Assembly (NCBI GenBank): GCA_944384835.1
Contig: CALWUU010000036.1
Location: 1-64,000, forward strand
DNA from: an uncultured Clostridia bacterium
GTDB lineage: Bacteria; Bacillota; Clostridia; Oscillospirales; Acutalibacteraceae
Reading direction: 5' to 3'
Length of the DNA: 64,000 nt
The notes below the pieces were generated by a model that had not been told where the DNA came from, searched no databases, and was given only the letters and a program-made list of their open reading frames with translations. Each line of letters begins with the position of its first letter. Position 1 is the stretch's first letter. This document shows, in pieces, positions 9,801-15,716 of this stretch. A program made the position numbers and the translations under genes.

Positions 9801-12440
9801 AGTTCTGCGGCAGACAGAGGAGAACAGGTGAAAGGAACTACAAAGGATCCTGTTATGAAGTGGGTTTATGAAGCGATTGGTTCTTGGGGAAACAATCATA
9901 ACGGAAGTGCTGCATATGCAGATGGTACAAATGTGTATTGGACAGCAGAATGTGCTTTGGGCGGCGATTACGCTTTCTATATATTTAGCCATGAAACAGC
10001 ACATAACCAAGACGGAAAATACTTTTACGGTGGAGCAGGACGCAGAACTGGAAGCGGTCCTGAGGCGCATGCGGACGGTAATATCGCACAGCAAATTGAA
10101 GACGGAAGCATGGTATTCAATATATCCACTGTAAAAGATGTAACAGCCGATGTTACAAACAATTTTAGCTATGAAAGAATTAATACTCCTGAAAAAGTAC
10201 ATAGCTATTATAGAGAAATGTTTGAAACCGGCTATGTATTGGAATATTTACAAGGTCAGGCATTTTTACAATTGACACCTGCCCAGCAAGCGGCAGTGGC
10301 TGTTCAAGTCAATGGACGTACTGATGGCAAGTCAATCACTTCTGACCATACTAAATTGACAGAGAGTGATTTTGCCCAAATGAATCTTCGCACTATGGAC
10401 GATTTATGGAATAACAGAATTGCATTAAAAGCACAGGGGTCATTTACATCTTCCAGCTACGGCGGATATGGTTATGAAACATTTTATGATTCCAACTGGT
10501 ATCAACAGCATAATGATAATGGAACTCCTGGAAGCAGTGCATTTAAGCGTTTAGGTCAAGAAATGCTGGGTATTGGCGGATATGAAGATGGATATATGAT
10601 TTATATATCCGGAAAGAGCAGCAGTGACTTGGATGCTTTAAGAAAAATTACGAAGGATCCTACTATTACATGGCAGAAATATAAACAACAACGATATGCG
10701 AATGTAGAGAAAAATCTTTCCAATATTCCTTATTTTGATACCAATGAAGCGATTAAAATGTTCAAAACAGCCCTTGAAAAAGATGTGGCTGCAGCAAATG
10801 GAAAGAGAAATAACAGTAATGCGGTTAAACGGACTCTGTATGGTATTGTAAAGCGCGCAACCAATGACTTTACAGACGGAACCATTTATCAGGCTCCAAC
10901 AGTAACTTCAATTACTACAGCAGAGCAATTAGTAGAGTTGGCAAACCAAAATTCCATTGGAAATTATCGCTTAGACGCGGATATTGACTTCAGCAATATT
11001 ACTCCTGAAAATGCTTATTATATTGCTAACCGCTTCATCGGAGTTCTTGACGGTAATAATCATAAAATAACAGGTTTAAATTATCCTTTGTTCAGTGAAA
11101 TGATATATGCAGAAGTGAAGGACTTAACCATTGAAAAACCTGTATATCAATCCGGTTCGACGGCAATTTTAGCCCAAAAGAGCAAAAATGTTGTTGTTGA
11201 TACTGTTCAGGTCAAAGGCTCTGATGCGGCACTGCCACTGGTTGCAAATAAAACAGGCTCATATTATGAGTATGGCAATGTTAATATAGAAGTTGTTCCA
11301 ACAGAGATTCGCACTGTAGATGAATTCTTGGCAATCGGCAACTCAGATATTGCCAGAACAAAGTCTTATATTTTAATGAATGACTTGGATTTTTCAGGCA
11401 GACAGTTTACTGCCAGTGCCGTGCCAGGTACCTTCATAGGACACTTTAATGGAAATAACCATACAATTTCAAATCTGAATGCAGTTATGTTTGAAAACTT
11501 AACAACCGCTACGATAGAAAATTTAGGAATTTCCGGTGGTTCTGTCACAGGAAATTCTAACAAAGGAATCCTATCCAATCAGATTCGTAATTCTGTGGTG
11601 CAGAAGGTATATTTATCGGATGTCAGTGTTACCAATACGACCAACGAAGTAGGAGGTCTTGCCGGAAACATTGAGAATTCAACAGTCAAAGAGGTATCGT
11701 TGGAGAATATCAATGTTTCGGCTGACAATACGGTTGGAGGTATTGCAGGGCAAATAAAAAATACAACAGTTGAGAATTGTCTTGTAACCGGTAAGGTAAA
11801 AGGAACATTGAACCATGGTAGTCTAGGTGCCAGAGCAGGTGGTATTACCGGCTGGCTGCATACGAATTCAACAGTAAAAGGCTGCTATGTAAATGTGCAG
11901 ATTGAATCACCAAAAGCACAAGGAAGCGGTGGTATCATCGGAGGACCTGATAGCGGAAACGTACGTATTGAAAATTCTGTAAGCTTAAGTACAGGTGCAC
12001 ATGCGTATAGAATTGCAGGGTTTAGCGTATTGAATAATTGTGCAAATATTTATGAATTAGATACTTCTTCCAGTACAACCAATATGAATACAGGCAATAC
12101 TGGAAAGGTAAAATCTGTTACTGCCGAACAAGCAAAGAACAAGAGCTTCTATGTATCAGATTTAGGTTGGTCAGAAGAAGTTTGGGATTTTACTAACATT
12201 GCATCAGGAAGTCTGAGATTAAAAAATGCGTTTGTTACACCTAAAACGACTGTAAATACATTAGCAGATAAATCAAAGAGGTCTGTGGTGACAAATCGCG
12301 ATGATACACAATCTCAAGACGAGGAACTTGAGACTGCGTCTGAGATGGAAACTTCATCTGAGAACGAAACGCACAAAACTGAAGAGATAAAACAGGAAAT
12401 GAATTCCAGCGAGAGCGACTCTTCACAAAACAACCAATAA
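3852..12440 (+). CDS. Giant surface M26-type zinc metalloprotease with cohesin-like and dockerin modules
   Basis: This 2,862-residue protein starts with a signal peptide (1-27). A cohesin-like beta domain follows (about 35-165, GDVIEITVGLDNYSQIEKGI). Then come NPMTGD (191-196), a hydrophobic segment (199-221), a basic loop, a second hydrophobic segment (about 233-253) and a type I dockerin (258-312, NGDGKVDYSDVVLLEKHL and NSDGVLTVTDLSLLIQEV). Four beta-sandwich-like repeats of about 200 residues lie at 317-1130, then a GLUG-type region (about 1243-1497). The peptidase domain has HETAH at 2047-2051 and GPEAH with the third ligand candidate E2071, as in IgA1-protease/Zmp (M26). A second GLUG region (about 2484-2750) and an acidic Ser/Glu-rich tail follow. 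There is no C-terminal LPXTG. It likely cleaves host or community glycoproteins outside the cell; the substrate is unknown. Its own promoter and terminator make it monocistronic. Confidence 0.9.
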   Translation: MKKIKWFIVTLVMMCGILMLQIPTLAAEVSNSTTISNKDGIQAGDVIEITVGLDNYSQIEKGINALKATLEYDKNLFQEVQQVDFSTLNSWEELYYNPSTQEFVAIKKQGSKSAEQVAKITVQAKENVTAGQAVIRIKDIAVSEGTKDLFTQSSQVLLNVQAQTVGEQGSQGNFTISNDMHVMETAPTTVNPMTGDKLGGIVAISITAAIACGLIIFIGFYLRKKGFGKGSKAMLGIAIVGVISAVAVNTAYAMGGKGELNGDGKVDYSDVVLLEKHLISLQALPEDKLSAADMNSDGVLTVTDLSLLIQEVENTLDYTVSLTSTTQNFYPNKNEEIQLRFQAEVSNDGEIAGVIINGEEYQPERVPNSSEYVVTVHAPNAAGIQEYHFTKVRLHNNREIDVDFTEQVDVLKTAPSVENFRTEELTDSAQMKVTFDIKDDDSSITASEMEILKNSDSGLEVVDTKSIQAGTNEFILDLQDGIPYTLNIYLNYNLDSDLLTDHEEDHSEHVTISKEVQLNLDYQFTFGNLKVYDETYQETTVFGKNESIVLSFDSTNATQFKPVSVKVNGAVYPLVEKEGAFSVTIDGFDTTGIHNLLIEEVILENGKVFTPEQDNTVSVSIEKEKPQVNPVQIEEHAGTSSIFVSFNIQDPDQALSNKKVIVRDDAGNVIAEKAFDSDSFQEELSIPDDLSANYVIQVVADYDTSADGSGLQAGKVVYEESITAVPRVKVISHTLEKNYLEKGEPATVLYEIDSNVSQEIHKLIVNSTEVVAEKQSNGAYKVAIPLENTAGKQTLTLSKVIFADNTVAETNITDEVEILKSAPVIENYQAQDDSTLAQIHFTFTVTDPDQAFVSGKVQLIDDAGTVAAEQTIQNTGENTISLPVTEDALYKFRILLSYQKTEDGSQTESDVNVFEQDAVLKRDYNLQISDIAAASEQGTQTVYFEKNNKINVSFTAQTSSVFLAEKVMVNGTEYPLTSLGNNRYQFTVDGFAQAGVQKLTLEKLWMSNSKELEISNDKNIQVEILKDKPQVSNFASEQTDADKLKLTFDLNDPDNALTQAKLIVSDDNSTLLEQVVTAGAQQEVLVDLTTNENYNVSVIADYDRDTNTLDQNSNQTSNEEIFQQAVTASKDVIEFKDVTGARLYHREADGSVKEVELLDITGGIPQNVDDYYAVIEMENLPEFYAGIQSFRQDTATGKLLGVIDQADLVQYSQDGTVRKNEFTFEIGYKDQQGEHALIKDASEFFTQVSQNLSGNFELQEDLDASKIPAGKAAAIMGNFSGTIDGNGHKILNLNLPLFQTVNGGTIKNLVIEDAYITSNSKGILSASIQNRATVENTYIVNSSLLTSTNGVGAFAGELVNNSIIKTSAAINVTIHGSDTIGGIIGNTKSRSSIENCYVTGTLKGTSNHYTLGSRVGGITGWHGGDTISHCFTKVDIVSPSKLGNGGIIGGPQQTVLLDHSLSMSTGTAYRIAGFDTLNSAKEVYEYALSNSTSNINDVNNDGVKEISDVYDPAFFADTLGFDTSIWNLDLVEYGKLPSLNTELEYNIEENFREIPNYSQVKNNPQYRREKEIVYSNMAKIMPFAETNTWVEYGNQIEDTNLLSTNRIDFVLPLDSSNQLVTGIERQNPQTIASIRIVFEDGQNMNLAVQYQKTIGDVVAAYKISSLNLPYQFSHYVSDIDPTLLSELVNLANGYDYAAIAQITQEDESRLYTDYYTESVKPELESVLTKLIGSQEQYPTYSKSTLVQEQLQKRLKDEEQLKRTLYAYNYYDKWYHIDFGGINLSDLLFFNGSMLAPELSSDYLIGSVVDGAAQNLRQTQNTLVFYNDILRKPLGKEMLDFLAGLSKSIAGYNDPSDWFKENFKGILVEQEPYAENKNIEYRIWDIFSHLGDRAKIVLPILTAPQEDMYLISTSSQLVIGSMNRYNEYVTKDGTERQKMETKIRGYSERLGHFYGVSSNWISNSEELLNSFANIQYDTSANFPQSSAADRGEQVKGTTKDPVMKWVYEAIGSWGNNHNGSAAYADGTNVYWTAECALGGDYAFYIFSHETAHNQDGKYFYGGAGRRTGSGPEAHADGNIAQQIEDGSMVFNISTVKDVTADVTNNFSYERINTPEKVHSYYREMFETGYVLEYLQGQAFLQLTPAQQAAVAVQVNGRTDGKSITSDHTKLTESDFAQMNLRTMDDLWNNRIALKAQGSFTSSSYGGYGYETFYDSNWYQQHNDNGTPGSSAFKRLGQEMLGIGGYEDGYMIYISGKSSSDLDALRKITKDPTITWQKYKQQRYANVEKNLSNIPYFDTNEAIKMFKTALEKDVAAANGKRNNSNAVKRTLYGIVKRATNDFTDGTIYQAPTVTSITTAEQLVELANQNSIGNYRLDADIDFSNITPENAYYIANRFIGVLDGNNHKITGLNYPLFSEMIYAEVKDLTIEKPVYQSGSTAILAQKSKNVVVDTVQVKGSDAALPLVANKTGSYYEYGNVNIEVVPTEIRTVDEFLAIGNSDIARTKSYILMNDLDFSGRQFTASAVPGTFIGHFNGNNHTISNLNAVMFENLTTATIENLGISGGSVTGNSNKGILSNQIRNSVVQKVYLSDVSVTNTTNEVGGLAGNIENSTVKEVSLENINVSADNTVGGIAGQIKNTTVENCLVTGKVKGTLNHGSLGARAGGITGWLHTNSTVKGCYVNVQIESPKAQGSGGIIGGPDSGNVRIENSVSLSTGAHAYRIAGFSVLNNCANIYELDTSSSTTNMNTGNTGKVKSVTAEQAKNKSFYVSDLGWSEEVWDFTNIASGSLRLKNAFVTPKTTVNTLADKSKRSVVTNRDDTQSQDEELETASEMETSSENETHKTEEIKQEMNSSESDSSQNNQ

Positions 12441-12456
12441 AATCATTCTTTGATTG

Positions 12457-12498
12457 AAATATCGCCTTATTGAAACAATAAGGCGATATTTTTTATAT
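12457..12498 (+). terminator. Terminator of the giant protease gene
   Basis: Arms 12457-12471 and 12477-12491 pair perfectly around a 5-base loop and are followed by T residues. Confidence 0.85.
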
Positions 12499-12509
12499 AC
12501 AAAACATAA

Positions 12510-12551
12510 AAAATCTCTATGGAATTGTGAATTACTTTCCATAGAGATTTT
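12510..12551 (-). terminator. Terminator of the osmolyte transporter operon
   Basis: AAAATCTCTATGGA (12510-12523) pairs with its complement at 12538-12551. On the minus strand the hairpin is followed by T-rich sequence, just past the stop of the permease gene. Confidence 0.7.
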
Positions 12552-12607
12552 ATGTTTGATTTTGTGTTTTATTATTAACCCATGAAAACAAATATTTTCT
12601 TGGATAG

Positions 12608-14176
12608 TTAGCTTTGCTTTAATCCTGACTCTGCCAGAAAATCTTTTGCAACTTGTTCAGGAGACTGTTGAAGCACATCCACTCTGTAATTTAAATCTGA
12701 CATAACGTCGTTGGTTAAAACATTTCCTAATTCTTCTAGTATAGGAGCGATTTCAGGGAAGGCTTCCAATGCTTCTTCTGACATAATGGGCATTGCATAA
12801 TATGGAGTGAAAAATCCTTTATCGTCTTCTAATACAGAAAGTTCAAATTTCTTCAAAAGACCATCTGTTGCAAAAGCGTCAATGACATCTACTTCATCAT
12901 TCATTAGGGCTGTATATCTGGGAGCGCCGTCCAATGGTATATTTTCTCCCATTTTAAAGTTATATGCCTGTTCAAGACCAATCAAGCCGGACTCACGATT
13001 GGTGAATTCAAATGTGGTACCGGATTTAAATGAAGAGGCAACTTTTGCAAAATCGCTTATATTTTTAAGGCCGTATTTTTCTGCTGTTTCTGGTTTTACA
13101 GCTAAGATATACGTATTGTTGCATTGCATTTGAGACAATACTTCTATATTATATTTTTCTTTAAACTCTGTTTTTACCGTGTTATATACTTCATCTACAT
13201 CATTAATCGGAGGATGCTGTAAAATGTCGCTGTAGGCGGTACCGCTATATTCAACATACATGTCAATGTCGCCTGACTGCAAGGCATTGAAGCAAACTTG
13301 TGTACCTCCCAGATTCATTTTACGGTTTACCTGAATATCTGTCCGGTCTTCTATCATTTCTGAGACCAGATTTCCCAGCACCAATTGGTCAGTATAATCT
13401 TTGGATCCAATGGTAATGGTTCTGGCTCCGGCTGCACTGCCGCCGATAGAAGTAATCACGAAAATTACAATGATAGCAACGGCAGTAACGCCTAATGTGA
13501 TTTTTTGAATCAGACGTTTTTTCTTTTTGCGTGCGGAATTTCCTTTTTGCAAACTAATTGGTGTGACCAGTTTTTCAACCATGCCAAGCAGAAAATCTAC
13601 AAATAATGCTAACAAACACGCAGGAATTGCACCTGCCAAAATTTGATTGTTGTTTACGGTACGAATACCGGAGAAAACAAGATTACCCAATCCGCCTGCG
13701 CCAATGAATGCAGCCATTGTCATTAAACCCACTGCAGTGACAGAAGCAACGCGAACACCGGTCATAATAACCGGCAGTGCCAGCGGTATTTGTACTTTAG
13801 TTAAAATTTGGAATCTGGTTAAACCAATACCCTTAGCGGCTTCCAGCGTTTGTGGATTGATACTTTCCAATCCCGTATACGTATTTTTAATAATGGGAAG
13901 CAACGAATAAAGCACAACAGCTGTAACTGCGGGAATAGCGCCAATTCCCAGGAAGGGAATCATAAATCCCAGCAAAGCCATGCTTGGAATTGCCTGAATT
14001 ACATTTGCAATAGATAATACAATTTTACTTGCTTTTGACATATAAGAAATAAAAATGCCAAGAGGAACGCCAATTAATACAGCCAAACCAACTGAAATAG
14101 CGGTTAATTTAATATGTTCTAACAAAAGTGCAAGAATTTCTGTATAATTGGTTGTGATGTATTGCCAAAAATTCAT
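12608..14176 (-). CDS. OpuC-type osmoprotectant ABC transporter permease fused to substrate-binding domain
   Basis: A 522-residue fusion. The N-terminal permease (about 1-215) has six membrane segments and the binding-protein-dependent loop [25 protein letters not shown]. After a basic linker (RKKKKRL) and one more membrane segment, the extracytoplasmic OpuAC-type domain (about 252-522, ARTITIGSKDYTDQLVLGNL, GGTQVCFNALQSGDIDMYVEYSGTAYSDIL) binds quaternary ammonium compounds. Glycine betaine, choline or carnitine is likely by family; the exact ligand is inferred. The ATG overlaps the stop of the ATPase gene by 4 bases, so the two are translationally coupled. Confidence 0.92.
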   Translation of the reverse strand: MNFWQYITTNYTEILALLLEHIKLTAISVGLAVLIGVPLGIFISYMSKASKIVLSIANVIQAIPSMALLGFMIPFLGIGAIPAVTAVVLYSLLPIIKNTYTGLESINPQTLEAAKGIGLTRFQILTKVQIPLALPVIMTGVRVASVTAVGLMTMAAFIGAGGLGNLVFSGIRTVNNNQILAGAIPACLLALFVDFLLGMVEKLVTPISLQKGNSARKKKKRLIQKITLGVTAVAIIVIFVITSIGGSAAGARTITIGSKDYTDQLVLGNLVSEMIEDRTDIQVNRKMNLGGTQVCFNALQSGDIDMYVEYSGTAYSDILQHPPINDVDEVYNTVKTEFKEKYNIEVLSQMQCNNTYILAVKPETAEKYGLKNISDFAKVASSFKSGTTFEFTNRESGLIGLEQAYNFKMGENIPLDGAPRYTALMNDEVDVIDAFATDGLLKKFELSVLEDDKGFFTPYYAMPIMSEEALEAFPEIAPILEELGNVLTNDVMSDLNYRVDVLQQSPEQVAKDFLAESGLKQS

Positions 14177-15309
14177 TCCTGCGCCTCCTCTGTATAGTCA
14201 AAATATTGCTGGCTCAGTGTGGTAACCAAACTGCTTTTGGTTATCAATCCTACCAAACAGAAATTAGAATCTACTACAGGGATTGTAGAATGATTTTCTT
14301 TTGTAACCAATTTAATGGCATCCAAAATTGTTTGTTCCGGGGACAGCGCAGCGAAGTCTGCACTGATATAGCTCCGGATTGGTTGTGTTTTATCTTCAAT
14401 GTTTCTTAATTGATTTGCCTTTACAATACCCAGCAAATGGCGGGAGTCAGGTTCAATAATCAAGAGGCTGTCTACCTTATATTGACGCATTTTATCCATA
14501 CATTTCAGAATGGACATTTCTTTGGTAGCAGTAACAGGCCGCTCAATCATAATATCTTCCACCTTGATATATTCCGGGGAAGACCAAATCCTGTTTTTAC
14601 CCACAAAGTTTTCTACATAATCATCTGCAGGGTTTTTCAGAATATTTTCCGGAGTATCGTATTGCAGGACATTACCGTTGCGCATGATACATATTAAATC
14701 AGCCACTTTGATTGCTTCACTCATATCGTGCGTAACAAATACGATGGTTTTTTTCAGCTTCGATTGCAGCTGCACCAGTTCATCTTGTAAATCAGTACGT
14801 GTCATGGGATCCAGAGCTGAAAAAGGCTCATCCATTAAAATAATATCAGGATTGGTTGCAAATGCGCGGGCTACGCCGACCCTTTGCTGTTGACCGCCGC
14901 TTAATTCGGTTGGATAACGGTCTAAAAACTCATCACAGTCCAGTCCTACCATATTCATTAATTTTTTTGTGTTTTCCTCTAACTCGGCGGGTTTATATTT
15001 TTCCAACTTTGGAATAATTTCAATGTTTTGCCGTACTGTCATATGCGGGAATAGTCCTGTTTGCTGAATGACATAACCAATTTTTCTCCGCAGAGCTACT
15101 TCATTTATATTTTGAATGTTTTTACCGTTTATATATATCGCTCCGGAAGTAGGTTTGATCAAACGATTTATCATTTTCAGCAGGGTTGTTTTTCCGCAGC
15201 CGCTTTCTCCGATGATTGCTACAAACTGTCCTTTTGGAATGGTTAAATTAATATCGCGAAGGATTTGTTTGGTTTTATAGCTTTTTGCAACATGCTCAAA
15301 TCGTAACAT
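14173..15309 (-). CDS. OpuCA/ProV-type osmoprotectant ABC transporter ATPase with CBS domains
   Basis: A 378-residue cytoplasmic ATPase. Walker A is GESGCGKTTLLKMINRL (about residues 34-50), the signature LSGGQQQR (about 138), Walker B IILMDEPFSALDP, and the H-loop VTHDMSEA. Two C-terminal CBS domains (about 255-370, MIERPVTATKEMSILKCMDKM and ILDAIKLVTKENHSTIPVVD) are the family's ionic-strength sensors. It pairs with the permease-binding fusion downstream to form a complete importer for compatible solutes. GGAGGGGAACAA gives a strong ribosome-binding site for ATG 15309. The promoter is bracketed by a perfect inverted repeat. Confidence 0.95.
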   Translation of the reverse strand: MLRFEHVAKSYKTKQILRDINLTIPKGQFVAIIGESGCGKTTLLKMINRLIKPTSGAIYINGKNIQNINEVALRRKIGYVIQQTGLFPHMTVRQNIEIIPKLEKYKPAELEENTKKLMNMVGLDCDEFLDRYPTELSGGQQQRVGVARAFATNPDIILMDEPFSALDPMTRTDLQDELVQLQSKLKKTIVFVTHDMSEAIKVADLICIMRNGNVLQYDTPENILKNPADDYVENFVGKNRIWSSPEYIKVEDIMIERPVTATKEMSILKCMDKMRQYKVDSLLIIEPDSRHLLGIVKANQLRNIEDKTQPIRSYISADFAALSPEQTILDAIKLVTKENHSTIPVVDSNFCLVGLITKSSLVTTLSQQYFDYTEEAQE

Positions 15310-15325
15310 TTGTTCCCCTCCTAAA

Positions 15326-15370
15326 AAAGAGTAACAATTTTATTATATAACAAAGTTGTTACTCTTTCAA
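15326..15370 (-). promoter_or_regulatory. Osmolyte transporter promoter flanked by a perfect 12-bp inverted repeat
   Basis: On the minus strand TTGAAA (15365-15370), a 17-base spacer and TATAAT (15342-15347) form a good promoter. AAAGAGTAACAA (15326-15337) and its exact complement (15356-15367) sit on either side of the -10, 18 bases apart. This is the layout of a repressor operator. The leader RNA would carry only one arm if transcription starts near 15335. Confidence 0.75.
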
Positions 15371-15716
15371 TATTCATTCTTTTTTTGTAGGATATAGGGA
15401 TTCTTTTAGTTGTTATATGGAGAATCATTCTGGAGCAGGAAATATAAATATAATCCCGCAGCATAATATAAGTTTAGGGAGTACAGATGCCTATTGCATA
15501 CATGCATTCCTATGTACTGATTCTATATTTTACAGAATTCTACGTGAGAGCAGCAGTAACTTTATGCTGTCAGCATGGACACGTATCATATTTATTTATG
15601 CGTGTCAATCTTTTCAGATATAGATTTATACAGATGAGGTTTATCAATATATTGCTTCTAAATTTGTACAGGCCAACATATAGTTAAAATACAGTGAAAA
15701 ATGGGGGGATGCAAAA
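15371..15716. other. Intergenic region, no gene recognised
   Basis: About 350 bases between the divergent transporter operon and the P-type ATPase. Only short plus-strand open frames without ribosome-binding sites or protein-like composition occur. No hairpin or riboswitch-like block was recognised. Confidence 0.5.

Noticed and set aside
9588-10202. 204-residue minus-strand open frame inside the giant protease gene
   Set aside because: It lies opposite the conserved peptidase domain including HETAH. Composition is Ser/Cys/Ile-rich and there is no start signal. It is a shadow frame.
15417-15687. Two short plus-strand frames before the P-type ATPase
   Set aside because: No ribosome-binding site, low-complexity composition, and no resemblance to known small proteins.
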